This document shows positions 24,955-36,660 of a DNA stretch of 64,000 bases, piece by piece (position 1 is the first letter of the stretch; each line of letters starts with the position of its first letter). Source of the stretch: Brachyhypopomus gauderio (lineage: Eukaryota > Chordata > Actinopteri > Gymnotiformes > Hypopomidae); the NCBI RefSeq assembly GCF_052324685.1, contig NC_135222.1, positions 9,901,373 through 9,965,372 of the forward strand. Direction: 5' to 3'. The notes under the pieces were generated by a model that had not been told where the DNA came from, searched no databases, and was given only the letters and a program-made list of their open reading frames with translations. Made by a program: the position numbers and the translations under genes.

Positions 24955-25320
24955 ACCAGCCTCTTTATTACATACATCTTGCTAGTACCGGGTTAGACCC
25001 TCTTTTGTCTTAATTCTTTGTGGCAAATAATTAACAAGGTACTGAAAACAATTTGGTCCATGATAGCATCATGCAGTTGTTATACATTTGTTGATTTATG
25101 CGGAAATCCCATTAGATCAGCAGTTTCTGAAACACGCATATAGCACTAACATGCCACGTTCAAAGTTACCTTTCTTCCCAGTTCTGATACACTTCAGAGG
25201 AATGTATTGCCCATGTTTACATGGCTACATGCATTTAGTTGCTACTATGTGATTGTCTGATTAGATATTTGTGTTAACAGTTGTACCCAATAAAGTGGCC
25301 GGCAAATATATATACAGGAT
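24955..25320 (-). mobile_element. Tc1-like element, internally deleted, upstream of saa copy 1
   Basis: It reads as both ends of the fish Tc1-like family with the transposase removed. At one end are GTACCGGGTTAGACCCTCTT and GGTCCATGATAGCATCATGC, at the other GATCAGCAGTTTCTGAAAC, CATGCCACGTTCAAAG and CCAATAAAGTGGCCGGC. A related remnant lies at the matching place upstream of saa copy 2 (39170-39490). Confidence 0.85.
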
Positions 25321-26154
25321 ACATCATCGTGCAAAAGTCTGTAAAATGTACTGAAAACAGGAACACAGGAAAACACCACGAGGTGGCGGCGACTACACAA
25401 TGTTACAGGCCAAGTGCAGTCCTTCATGGCAACATCATTCCAACAGTTGTCAATCCAATCAAGCTTCTGTGGAATGTTCTGGAAAAACAACTGTGATCTA
25501 TAGAGAACCTACCTTAATGGACTTACAGGACTTAATAGATCTGCTGCTAAAATTTTTATGACTGATACCACAAGACACCTTCAATGTTTTGGTGGCATGA
25601 AGGAGATCTACACAAAATTAGGCTTTAATGTTAAATTTAGGTTTTAATGTTTTTAATGATTAATGTGTATTTTTGTCATTTCTATTTACGTCACATACTC
25701 CACACAAAGCCCACAACCTTCTGAGGCCACAGCACCTCCAAGAGACTCTACCACCTGTGACAGACACACCCAGTGCCCAGAATACTAATTATTCTGTCCC
25801 CAATTTCCACGACCTTTCAATATCCTTCTTATACCACATTCACCCTCTTTACCATTGTGAAGTGTTGTTCCCTATGTGGCATACCGAGCGTTTCCCTGTT
25901 AAATTTGCCTACTTGTGTTCTAACATCTGCTTTCCTCCTAGATCTTATTCTCAGCCTGACTCTTTGGATTATCACAGGCTCTGTCTAGCTTGTTTGACCT
26001 TGGACTGTCGCTATCCTGCTGTACAGCTACCATTGTGGGACTTATCGAGCCTGTGTCTGTTTAAAAAACCTACTCACTGCTGCAACTGGATCCCATTTTG
26101 TCATTTCCTGGTTACGTTGTTACAATTTATAAAGGTTTATATTGTACTATAATC
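25321..26154. other. Unassigned intergenic sequence
   Basis: It contains a block resembling the tail of a second Tc1-like element (TCAATCCAATCAAGCTTCTGTGGAATGTTC, shown here only as position 25450-25480) and T/C-rich DNA with chance ORFs. No gene is recognised. Confidence 0.5.
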
Positions 26155-26430
26155 CATATCTATCCATCCATCCATTATCTGTACCACTTAATCCCGCTAG
26201 TTGGGGTCACGGGGGGCTGGATCCAATCCCAGCATCTCCAGGCGAAGGCAGGGTACACCATGGGCAGGTCGCCAGTCCACCACATGGCCAACACACACAC
26301 ACCTATGGGCAATCTAAAGTGATCAATCAACCTAACATGCATGTTTGTGGACTGTGGAAGGAAACCGGAGTACCCGGAGAAAACCCACACAGGCACAAGG
26401 AGAACATGCAAACTCCACACAGAGCATACA
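26155..26430. repeat. Dispersed LINE-tail-like repeat with (ATCC)n
   Basis: Begins with ATCC repeats and TTATCTGTACCACTTAATCC, then GGGGTCACGGGGGGCTGGAT, CATGCATGTTTGTGGACTGT and GGAGAAAACCCACACAGGCA. This combination is a very common interspersed repeat of fish genomes. The exact family is not assigned. Confidence 0.75.
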
Positions 26431-26454
26431 TAACTGGTTCCTATCTGTAAGAGA

Positions 26455-27290
26455 AACATATACAGATACGTAAGAGAAACCATAACTGGTTCCTATCTGT
26501 AAGAGAAACCCGATTTTGGCCTGGCCAACATCATAGCCCTCAAATCCAACTGGAAACATGACAAATGCAGTGGTGCGCACAGGTGAAATGGTTCAGAGGG
26601 GCAATTTCAGAGGCCTGCTGTATTCCTCTACAGTCTTGGGCCAGGCAAAACTCAAATGCTCCATACATAACAGGTTTCTATGTATGAGTGAAACCTTATT
26701 TTGTCCTGGCCTGACATCATTTTAGCTCTCAGATCTATCTGGAAACATGGCACATGCTGTGGTAGATACAGGTCCAATGATTCAGATGGGCATTTTCTGA
26801 GGCCTGCTGTATGCCTCTAAGGTCTTGGGCCAGGCAAAACTCCAATGCTCCATACATAACAGGTTCCTATGTATGAGTGAAACCTGATTTTGTCCTGGCC
26901 CGACACCACTTTAGCCCTCAAATCTAACTGGAAACATGACACATGCAGTGGTGCGCACAGATGAAATTGTTCAGGTTGATTTCAGAGGCTTCCTGTATAC
27001 CTTTAAGGTGCCAGGCCAGGCAAATAACATATGCATCATACATAACAGGTTCCTATGTGTAAGAGAAACCTGGTTTGAGCCTGGCCCGACATCACTTTAG
27101 CCCTCAGATCTAACTGGCACTATGACATGTTGAATATTGTTGCGCCCAGGTCACATGATTCAGGAGGTCAAATTCAGAGGCTTGCCTAGGCTTGTATGTC
27201 TAAGGTGTCACACCAGGCAAAACTCATATGAATCATACATAACAGGTGCCTGTCTGTACGACAAACCTGATTTTAGCCTACTACAGGCCA
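26455..27290. repeat. Tandem repeat, about 188-197-bp unit, 4-5 copies
   Basis: The motif CCAGGCAAAACTC recurs at about 26641, 26829, 27016 and 27213, giving periods of 188, 187 and 197 bp. Each unit carries CATACATAACAGGT, GAGTGAAACCT or AGAGAAACC, CTAACTGGAAACATGAC and a CCTGTATGCCT-like block. The last unit abuts a LINE reverse-transcriptase fragment, so the array may be the 5' repeat region of that LINE. Confidence 0.88.
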
Positions 27291-28790
27291 GCATCGGTGG
27301 CCTAAATGATTTCAGACCAGTCGCCCTAACACTAGTTGTCAAGAAGTGTTTTGAGAAAATGGTGAGACATCAAATCAGGTCTTGCCTCCCAGTTACCCTC
27401 GACCCACTTCAGTTTGCATACAGAGCAAACAGATCAACAGAAGATTCCATAGCAACAGCGCTCCATGCCACCATCTCCCACCTGGAACTGCAGGGGCACT
27501 ATACCAGGCTGCTCTTCGTTGATTTTAGCTCTGCTTTCAACACCAAACATCCAGACAGACTGATTGTCAAATGAATGGACATTGGTCTACCTTACACCAT
27601 CTGCAGTTGGAAGAAGCTTCCTCTCAGACCATGTGCAGAGAGTAAGAGTTGGCTCACATCTCTCCACAGCTCTCAGCATTAACACAGGGCTGTGTGCTGA
27701 GCCCACACCTCTACACTCTGTATACCTATGACTGTGTCAGCAGCTACTCAGACAACGTCACAATCAAGTTTGTTGATGACACCACTCTGGTCAGACTGAT
27801 CTCTGATGGCAATGAAACGGCACACAGGGAGGAGGTTTAAAGGCTAGTGGAGTGGTGCTCAGAGAACAACTTGGTCATCAACACCTCCAAGACTAAAGAA
27901 CTGATTGTAGATTTCAGAAGGAGGAAGCCCAACTTGCAGCCAATTCACATTGATGGACAGTGTGTGGAGAGCGTGTCTAGCTTCAAGTTCCTGGGGGTGT
28001 ATATGGATGCAGATCTCCAATGGGGTTCTAACACCTCAGCGCTAGTGAAGAAGGCCCAGCAGCGTCTCTATTTCCTAAGGACCCTTTAAAAGCTGAACCT
28101 GGAAAAGAAGCTGTTGACTGTCTTCTACCGCTGCTCCGTTGAGAGCGTTATGACGTACTGCATCTCTGTGTGGTTCACCAGTTGTACTATAGCACACAAA
28201 AAGGCCATACAGAGGGTCATCATCAAGGTGCAGAAGGTTATTGTACACTCCCTCCCCTCCCTGGAAGACCTCTACAGAACTCGCTGTCTCAGGAGGGCTT
28301 ACACAATCACCAAGGACAGTACACACCCAGGACATAGGATGTTTGAACTGCTGCCCTTGGGCAGATGTTACCGACACCTCAAAACAAGGACAAACCGTTT
28401 GAGGGACAGTTTTTATAACGGCCCTGTTAAACAAAGACTACACAGTTCACCGGTAGGCAGATGTTTTGTCTACCTAAAGGGACAAGTGCAATAACCTATG
28501 CTGCTATAATATAATATAATGTGCAATAACTGATGCTGCAAATGTTAATTTCTTCACTTAGTGAAGAGAAAGTTTAGTCTGTAAAGAGGAGAGCTTCGTT
28601 AATTTATACTTATGCCTGTATAGTAAATAGTAGCTCTTAATCTGTTATTTACTTTGTTTATATTTAAAATTTTTCTATTTTCTATTTGCACCAAGATGGG
28701 GAGGGGGGCTGTAAACCAATTTTGTTGCACAATGTACAAGTACAATGTGTAATGACAATAAAGGTTCATTTCATTTAATATATTATTGGA
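27290..28790 (+). mobile_element. 5'-truncated Rex1/L2-like LINE with decayed reverse transcriptase
   Basis: Reverse-transcriptase motifs run in order: DFRPVALT, LDPLQFAYR and FVDFSSAFNT near 27300-27550, the catalytic FVDDTTLV near 27770-27790, then NTSKTKELIVDFRR and SFKFLGV near 27880-28000. A C-terminal region follows to 28494. Stops and frame breaks split it into four pieces, so it is not active. The 3' end has AATGACAATAAAGG and a TTCATTT tail near 28750-28780, which matches the LINE tail inserted at 62730. The clade is assigned from motif style only. Confidence 0.9.
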
Positions 28791-30392
28791 TGTTACATTA
28801 TAGTGCCACACAAATTTTCTGTAAATACAAAAGTATTGTAGACAATACAAAGTGGGTCCAATGGTTAAAATACAAAACTGTATGTGTTATTTTGTGTCTG
28901 TCCTGTTTTTTGTGTTTTTACAATTTTGCTCCTAAATCCTTTTGCAATGTTAGAATGTGTGCCATGTGTTCCTCCTCAAAAAGGAGAAGTAGGAATTTCC
29001 CCAGGCAAATGGTCTATGAAGGATTGCATGATGGAGAAATATGAACAGACAATAGAATAGAATAGAACAGTAATTTTGCTTTAATGTTTTTTTGCTTAAT
29101 TAAGACTGCATAATAAATCAGCATCTCTTGGAAGCTCACTGCAAGGACACAATAAGCAATTGCTATAGTAATGTATAGTAAGTCATTTGCTGTGTTAGTC
29201 TAGATCATGCAACTGTCCAATGTAACCATAAATATGCTATCATGCATATTTCTTTAAACAGTGAATACATTGAGTTTTTGTGCAATGTTTATCCAAACTT
29301 TAACAATGCTCTCATGCTCCAACATCATTATTGTCATTTTTATTCCTCAACAAAGCCACATAAGGGAATATCAAAAGTGTTTAAAAATGTTAAAATGTTG
29401 AAAATGTCAAGTACACCTACTGCTAAAGGCCTGGGGTCAAACTTAAAATTAACAAATAAATGAAATATCCAGAATCTGTACAGATTAGTGACTGTCTGTC
29501 TAGATGTGGGTGTACACAGTTTAGTTTTAGTGTTTCACTACACACGTTATCCATGCACACCCAGGTCAGTACATGAAGAGCTTGATAACTGTCTGAAGAG
29601 TTGAACAGTCCTGGAAGGCCACTTGCAAAATATGTCACAGCCTTTTCCCTGTTTTAAATCATATTAAGAGGATGAACTGAGTGCCGGAAGAGGAACAGGA
29701 GCACATTAATGTGTATAATACTGTCTCCTGATCTGGAATGAATGACCAAAAAACAGGTTCAGGGCTTCAGTAGCTAAACTTTATGTAACCATAAAAATGT
29801 GCAACTGCATTTTGCTGTGAATATGAATATGAAAGGAAGGTGTTTTAAGAGGGAAATGAAGGAGATTGGAATTCCAAACACGTGGACGTGATCAGAGAAC
29901 CTAAGTGATCCTTAGTGTTTCCACTCATCTGGGCAACTCAAGTCATATCAATCTAGACTCCTAAGTCTTTGAAAGTGGAGAAATATTGTTTCAAATACAC
30001 TCCTGATCCAAATGTTAAGACAAGTTAAATAATTGCAAGAATTTGCCTTTTGCCTTTAGTGTAGCTGGGTCAAAGATATGTGCACTGTTGGTGATGGGGC
30101 CTTTAGTGTAGCTGGGTCAAAGTTATGGACCTGTTTGCCGCTTGAGTTACGTGCTTGCCCATATATCACTGTATTCAAAGCACATCTAAAAACCCATCTT
30201 TTTCAGTTGGCTTATGGCTGAGCCTAAATTGTTTTATTTGTATTTTTCTATTTTCTTTTATTGCTCCTGTCTATCTTCTATTTAACTTAAATTAAATTTC
30301 ATTTATTTTGCTTTTTGTTTGCTTTTATTGTGCTATTTACTTGCGTGTTTTGAAAGGCGCTTATTCACTAAATTATTATTATTATTATTATT

Positions 30393-30428
<36 letters not shown>

Positions 30429-30704
30429 TTGAGCAGGCAATTCATAGAAAACAATTGAAATGTCAGCTGATCAAAAGTTTAAGACCACAGCTCAGAAAAA
30501 CTCCAAACCCCCTCAAATCAGAAATCAAAGTGTTCAAACTGAACTCAGTACTGTAATACGTATAGGATATGTAGAGTGGGGCAGAACTTATATGTCTTAT
30601 GAGGGAGCAGCACGATATTATTAAGTGCCGATGGTTTCAGCTGCAAGGGGTAGCAGGAGACCGATAGTCATCCAGTGTGTGAACATGAATATGAATGATG
30701 TGAA
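28791..30704. other. Unassigned intergenic sequence with LINE-tail and (ATT)n
   Basis: Mostly AT-rich. The ACTCCTGATCCAAATGTTAAGAC (see 30000-30022) and AAAAGTTTAAGACCAC (30472-30487) blocks resemble the ends of another Tc1-like family split by an insertion. Between them is a LINE-like tail (GAAAGGCGCTTATTCACTAAA) ending in ATT repeats at 30371-30428 that invert midway to AAT. Confidence 0.5.
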
Positions 30705-31330
30705 TCTATAGGTGTACTGGCTCTTGTTTAGTCAAATGAGGGAAGACAGAAGTAGGCTACATGTTGGTTTTTATGACTGATGTTCCAGCACTGGGCAGAC
30801 ATAAATTACCTTTAGGCACATTTATGTAATAATGAATTCAGATAACTTCTCGAGTCCAGTAAAAGCTGAGATTTGATTTCACATTCATAAGGGAACATGG
30901 AACCTTTATAAAACACAGAATAGGGAAGTGAGAGATGATACAAAACAGATTTGCTTTTGATATGTAAAAAAAAAAAAAAAAAAAACCTGATTGATGGGAA
31001 TTGAAAGCATGGCCATTTCCTTTATAGCTATTTTGACACTGAAAAACATTTCAGCCAGTCCAGAAAGCCCTTTGCTAAGGACGCTTATCTTGAATGTGTT
31101 GAATTAAATGTTCCGCTTATCTTCATGTCTAAAACCTATTTTAGAGTTTGGTTCCAAAGCCATGTTGCTAGCTAGCTTGCTAACAGTAAGTAGGAGCTTT
31201 GATTTGCTTTGACAAAGGCCGCATGATTGAAATTGTCCGATTTCAGAAAAAATACAAACCTTTTTCCTGTCTTGTTTTATTGTAGTATTTTCTGTTTTCC
31301 CTATGATGTGTTCCCTTTTAACAGCAGCCT
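30705..31330. repeat. Segmental duplication A, copy 2
   Basis: It repeats 22140-22680 in the same orientation, then continues with CCTGTCTTGTTTTATTG and TATTTTCTGTTTTCCC, which recurs near 46079-46125 in the third SAA block. It is not accompanied by a ferritin gene copy. Confidence 0.92.
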
Positions 31331-32317
31331 AGCTAAAAAGGCAGAACCAGAAGGCAACACAGATTTGGAAGCATTCTGAGACATTGGCATCCATCCACTA
31401 CGCCGTCAACAAACTTGAGTGACCATGTGCACTGACAGGACGACAACACCAGCGCCCCAGTTTACCATAAAACCTTTAGCCCATGAACCCCTGGATTGGT
31501 ACCTTTATCTAAAGGGGCACATAAATTACCAAACGCTAGGTCAGAGTCGAGTATGTCGGTGAGATTTTTGGCTACTGAGCCAGGTGTAATGGGGTAGTCT
31601 GCGAGATTTAGCATTAGATCTTTTTTCTGTCTTGCAACCTTTGGGCCCAGAAGGAGAACCCCCATTTTGTCACCATTAATTGAATTGAATTGAACCTCTT
31701 TATTCGCCAGCAGTGGCAGAGCTAGACTTTTATCCTTGGGGTGGCCAGAGGGTGGCCAAAGCTATTTTAGGGGGTCAGACTATGATAATGTATATTTACG
31801 AAAAGCATTCAATTGCAATCAAAATCTGTAAATGTTATACTTTTCATATCAAGTACATCTTAAGCACACAGGAGATCAGATTTGTGTATGAAATTTGCAG
31901 TTTTTTAACAATGTGCAAAATGTACAACATGTAAAAGTAAAAACAGACGTGCTACTTCTGGCATATCTTACAATCCAAATATACGAAATAGGAAAGTTGC
32001 TTTCAGCATTCCCTCGATCATTGAGTGACTGTTTTTGAAATAATTAATTGCACTTGAGCACATATTTTCAGTAACTTACATCACTGATACGGTCACACAA
32101 ACTTAAGTCGGGGCAAAGAAACTACTGTAGATGTAATGTGTAGTATAATATTATTTTTCCTAGAAAAGTGTCTTTTTTTACTATTTATTTATGTACAATA
32201 TGTAAAATTATTTAATTCATTCATAATATTACCCGCACCTACAAAGTAAAAAAAAAGGAAAATGTTTTATAAGCTGCACCGGGCTAAAAGCCACATATAC
32301 CTACTGAACTGAACACA
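31331..32317. other. Unassigned intergenic sequence
   Basis: Holds one hAT-like left end (CAGTGGCAGAGCTAGAC at 31710) without a visible partner, and otherwise AT-rich DNA. No gene is recognised. Confidence 0.5.
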
Positions 32318-33161
32318 TTTAACTGAACTGAGTTTCCCAAAACGTTCTTAGCGCTAAGTACTTCGTAACCTCGTATGAAATGTACGGGCTTCCAATGTGC
32401 GGGCTTCCACAGCGTCTTGGCCCACTGACCGCGCCGTGTCCCTTTGGCGGTACCGGGATCACCGACGCGTCAGCCCTCGACGTCTCCATCGGCTCCTCCT
32501 CCTCCAAAACACTCCAGGGACATGGGTTCCTCCGAAGCGGGGTAGCACGACCAGCTCATGCTGCTCCTCACTGACGGGGAACGCGAGACCTCCATGCCGG
32601 GCGGACACCCCTTCTCCTTCAGCACGGTGTCCGCCGAGCCCACCGAGACGCTGTCCTCTCCCCCGCTCCCGCTGTTGAACCCAGAAAGGGTCGAGCGAAC
32701 AGACAGAGGTGGACTGGCGCTGTCCCTCCCCCCGTAACACACCGTCGTCTCGGAGTACAGGGACAGAGGGGGACTAACGTTCTCCCCCTCTCCGTAGTAC
32801 ACCGTAGACTTGGAGTGTACGGATGGGGGAGGGCTGACGTCATCCTCTGCCTTCTCGGGGCGCTCGTTGGCGTCGGAGCAGACCGTTGGAGTGGGGCTGG
32901 TCTCTTGCTCCTCATCCGACGTCTGGGGAGCCTCTGACGTGGGGGAAGGGCAACTAGCTTCGCCCTCACTCTCACCATCAGAAAACACGGAGGGGGGGGA
33001 CTCTCTTCCTCTCCGGGTCTCTCACTCCCGACCTCGTGCTCAGGAGGAGTGAGGGCAAGGGCGCCTACGCTCACCACTAGGGGCTCACTGGTCTCCTCCT
33101 CCTCGGAGAGGACCAGGAGCTGAGCGCTGTCTTCCTCCTCAATACTGCTACCCACAGCCAT
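32318..33161 (-). pseudogene. GC-rich Ser/Pro/Glu-rich coding fragment, frame-broken, unrecognised
   Basis: This 0.84-kb island is strongly GC-rich in an AT-rich neighbourhood. On the minus strand an ATG at 33161 opens an acidic, serine-rich frame (MAVGSSIEEEDSAQLLVLSE). At a run of eight G (about 32993-33000) the reading passes to a second frame of 172 codons, and near 32470-32520 to a third. The middle frame has three imperfect 20-residue repeats of the form xxSPPxSxxSxxxxY. The style recalls long low-complexity proteins such as the RP1L1 group, but I do not recognise it. It may be a decayed gene, a captured gene fragment or a frame-damaged real gene. No introns or signals could be defined. 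Confidence 0.45.
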
Positions 33162-33292
33162 GGGTGGCAGCTCCAGGGACGCGTGGGGGTGTCTCTCCTC
33201 CCATGCGCGTACCGCGGATCGGCGGAAATGTTCCGCAACACTCCGGACATCTTGAAATGGATTTCACCTGCGGCAAGCAGCGACCTACGCTA

Positions 33293-34120
33293 CACTGTAA
33301 AAACGAAAAAGTTGAAAAAACTCAAAATTTCAAGGCAACTTACTGCACTCAATTTTTTAGTTTTGATCCCAACTCAAACTCTTAAGTTTTTAAGAAATTC
33401 ACTCACAGTTGAGCCAACTTATTATTTCTTGTTCCAAACGTCTGTATGTATGAAAATGTGAGTATTTTGGTTGAAATACTACCTTTGTTGCAGAAAGGTA
33501 TAATAAACGTGTTAATTTAACCGTTTTGTCATTTGTCTTATATGACCCAACTTCAGTTAGCTATTCTTAGTATTGAATTTAGAAATTTATGTACATGTGA
33601 AAGATACATTATCTGAAAAAGATATTGTAGCGTCGGGCCAATGGGGGGGTACCAGAGGGTGACGTCATTACCCATGAGCCCTTGCGGCTCTGGCCCTGTT
33701 ATGTGTATTATGTGGTGTTTATGTCTGTATAGTGTTTTAATGATTATTAATTGTGTGTTATTGGTTAAGTCACCCGATCCATTTTTTTATGTACATGTGC
33801 ATTATCCGAATTACCCCTCCATGTATGTGTAATGTTGCCGTCTTCATGACCTCCCCATGTTCAAGGCCAAGTTATTGAAGATCTCTAGTTTAATCTAATT
33901 GTGTCAATTTTCTTGCGAGGTGAGAATAAAACCCCTGTTCTTGATAAGAATGGACGTGTCTGCAGCTTCTTTCTCCTACACCACAATATAATAAGTTGGT
34001 TCAACTGTGAGTGAATTTCTTAAAAACTTAAGAGTTTGAGTTGGGATCAAAACTCAAAAATTGAGTGCAGTAAGTTGCCTTGAAATTTTGAGTTTTCTCA
34101 ACTTTTTCTTTTTTACAGTG
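33293..34120. mobile_element. CACTG-ended TIR element with long inverted arms
   Basis: The left arm 33293-33427 (CACTGTAAAAACGAAAAAGT onward) is the reverse complement of the right arm 33988-34120 (ending CTTTTTTACAGTG) over about 130 bp, with few differences. TA flanks both ends. CACTG ends are seen in the CACTA/EnSpm group. There is no transposase. A solo LTR at 33626-33985 inserted inside it. Confidence 0.88.
33626..33985 (+). mobile_element. Solo LTR, family B, inside a TIR element
   Basis: Starts TGTAGCGTCGGGCC and ends CTCCTACACCACA, flanked by a 4-bp ATAT on each side. A GAATAAAACCCC polyadenylation-like motif lies about 60 bp from the end, the normal LTR order. It is unlike family A. 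Confidence 0.75.
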
Positions 34121-34440
34121 TAGTGGCACACTCATTGACTAGAAATGTTGAAGTTGGCACTCCATGTCTCAAAGGTTGCTGACCCCTGTTCTATAGTTAT
34201 AGTTATAGTTCTAATTCCAGGCCAAGTAGTCACAGTCCCTTCAATGCAGATGGTGAGCCTCAGGTAGGAGTTTGCATCAGCACGTCCTCTTGTGGCAATG
34301 ACACATCCAACCCCGGCATCAGCACATCCACTGGCAACCCAGACCATCTCCTAGGTGATTGTATAGAATCGTCTTAGGTAGAAGCATGCAAAAAAGATAT
34401 AAAATACAGGTTGAATATCAATTTAACTACTGATTTAAAC

Positions 34441-35380
34441 CAGGGGTGTCAAACTCATTTTCAACACGGGCCACATCAGCATAATCGTTGCCCACAGAGG
34501 GCCATATGTAACTTATAAATGTAACTACTTCTTAATATTAAATAACTTTGGATTCATTACTTATTCAAGTTACATGTATTACATATATATTTGCATAGAT
34601 GTAAAAATATGTTTGCTTGTTGTTCTGTTATTATAACATAACTCCTTTAAATGTGTTAGGTTATGAAACCCACATTACTCCATCAATCAACAATGAAACT
34701 AGTGAATAAAGAAAAACAACAAAGATATTGCATATACTTTGTTCAAAACTTAAAAAATAAAATAGGCTAACTGTGAAAATAGCAATTGTGCTTCAAAAAC
34801 ACTACCTCTGAAAAAGACTTTGAAGCATGCGTGATTTATTCCGTTACAACAAAGTAAGCAAAGCTTTTCCTGCTGCATTGTTTGTGGTTGTGAACACATT
34901 CTATTGCGATCAGTTTTCTTTGTAATTCTTTGGCAATTTGTTGTTTTTTCTTGATGCCTAAATTTGGCATACTTTTGGCTCCATGTTTTGTCTGAAAATG
35001 CTGACGATGATTGTACTTTTTGACAACCGCCACCGCTTCATAACACATACTGGTTTTTCTCCTTGAAGCACAAACATGCATTCGCTTTCCCATCTTTCTT
35101 GAAACCCTTAAATCTGCACCGATTTTTCTCTTCCTGAACATTTTGGGATCATTATTTATATTTCTCAATTACACTTATTGGGAAAATTGGATTGATGTGG
35201 AAACACTGCAGTGTTTCGAGATGCCTTCACTTTGCGGGTAACATAAGTGTGGGAAATGTAGTTTTTGGTACTGCACTTATTTTACTTATTTTTTAATTAG
35301 GCTTTTTAAGCTCTCGCGGGCCACATAAAATGATGCGGCAGGCCACTTTTAGCCTGCGTGCCTTGAGTTTGACACCTGTG
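34441..35380. mobile_element. hAT element with decayed BED-type transposase piece
   Basis: Ends CAGGGGTGTCAAACTC and GAGTTTGACACCTGTG, with an 8-bp duplication differing at one base (ATTTAAAC, AATTAAAC). On the minus strand at 35168-34836 a 110-codon frame carries the remains of a zinc-finger/BED domain. CYEAVAVVKKYNHRQHFQTK keeps one Cys and the two His, and the first Cys pair is incomplete. The motif resembles the N-terminus of the GTF2IRD2/ZBED-type hAT transposases. The rest of the transposase is gone. Confidence 0.88.
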
Positions 35381-35394
35381 AATTAAACATACAT

Positions 35395-35600
35395 AGCTCA
35401 CGTGGCAGTGATTAGCATGTGGCTCTGGCACAGCAGCATAACTAAAGGGAGGGGTTCAGAGGTGATCACAGTCATGAGGGCTCACTGAGACAGTGCTTTC
35501 CAGTCAAGTCATTGTCACAACTAGAGTGATTCCATGACACAGCTGGATGACAGCACCAACATCTCAGATTACCAGAAGTCTCAATGACTGGGGCCCCCGA
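35395..35600 (+). repeat. Dispersed repeat, partial copy
   Basis: Matches the distal half of the repeat at 13961-14460: GTGATTAGCATGTGGCTC, CAGCATAACTAAAGGGAGG, AACATCTCAGATTAC. Confidence 0.75.
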
Positions 35601-35921
35601 GCTCCACACCTTCACATGTAGAATATTAATTGAAGGCTTGATTAATTGAAGTCTCCTTAGATATAATGTCTCTGGTAAACATGTGACAAATCAGTATTCA
35701 GGTGACAGAGACCTCTAGTGACTAATCCTGGGACTGGTGATAGTCAGTGGGGACTGAGACCTCTGGTGGTGAAATTTTAATGTAAAAATTTACAAAACAA
35801 CAAAAAGTTCTACAATCATGATTTATCCATGTCACATCAGATATCTTGCACGTGATCCTCAGCTAAATTTGTTTTATGCCAATGCCTGTGGATCCCAAAA
35901 CATTTACCCACAATTACCCAC

Positions 35922-36057
35922 CTGATCACCGTGGCAGCACATCTGCCTCCAGGGCCCCTCTGTGCAGCTTCATAGTTTCCACGTGCATGGAAATACTGGT
36001 CTGCGCCTATCCAGTTGGCCCTCATGTCTCTGTAGGCACGTCTCATGTCTCCAGCAC
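35922..36057 (-). pseudogene. Orphan saa exon 3
   Basis: A third copy of SAA exon 3, with its intron edges (about 250 bp of intron 3 on one side, about 25 bp of intron 2 on the other). It is 136 nt, against 139 in the two full genes. The difference is a 3-nt in-frame loss of the Glu in REANW. The frame is open and both splice sites (CAG acceptor, GTGGGT donor) are kept. No exon 2 or exon 4 lies in reach on the proper side, and exon 4 of saa copy 2 is 1.7 kb upstream of it. It is best read as a duplicated fragment. It carries Cys at the position of Trp/Leu70. Confidence 0.87.
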
Positions 36058-36254
36058 CTGAAATAGTACATATTAAAGATTCAGAGAATCACCTAACTAA
36101 CTACCTTTTAGAAGTTTAAGGATAAGAAGAACTAGCTTTTTTGCAGTTAGTCCTTTACCGACCAGGCGGTTGGTTCTTTTTATTTATTTTTTACTGTAGG
36201 CGGGACATGCAGTAATACAGCCGCCATGTTGAAGCTTTCCCGTAATGTTGTTTT

Positions 36255-36660
36255 GCCAGTCTCCTCATATAGAATGTCTGGTAAACATGGTGACAAATCA
36301 GTATTCAGGCGATAGAGACCTCTAGTGACTAATCCTGGGACTGCTGATAGTCAGTGGGGAATGAGACCTCTGGTGGTCAGTGCTGGGATTGCTGAAATTG
36401 ACTCATATCAAAAAGTACACGCCACATTTTTATAGAAAGTGCAACCCTACAGCTTATGCCACTACCTTGTAAGTAAACATCTGTCATGTCTGTTTTTTTT
36501 GTGGTTTTGCAATCACACTATGGGGAGTCCAGATGTCGGGTAGAGGGGGTAAAAAGCCCCACCCATACCCGGTTATAATCTCTGGATTGCTTTGCACATT
36601 TTGGAAAGTCCATGCCCAGCCTACTGCTGGATGAACATCAGCAGCAGGGCCAACTTTAGG
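36255..36660. repeat. Segmental duplication C, copy 1
   Basis: The blocks GATAGTCAGTGGGG, GAGACCTCTGGTGGTCAGTG, CACTATGGGGAGTCCAGATG and TTATAATCTCTGGATTGCTTT recur in the same order at 44336-44720. The first blocks also occur at 35658-35775 and 38115-38230 within the SAA introns and flanks. Confidence 0.88.
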
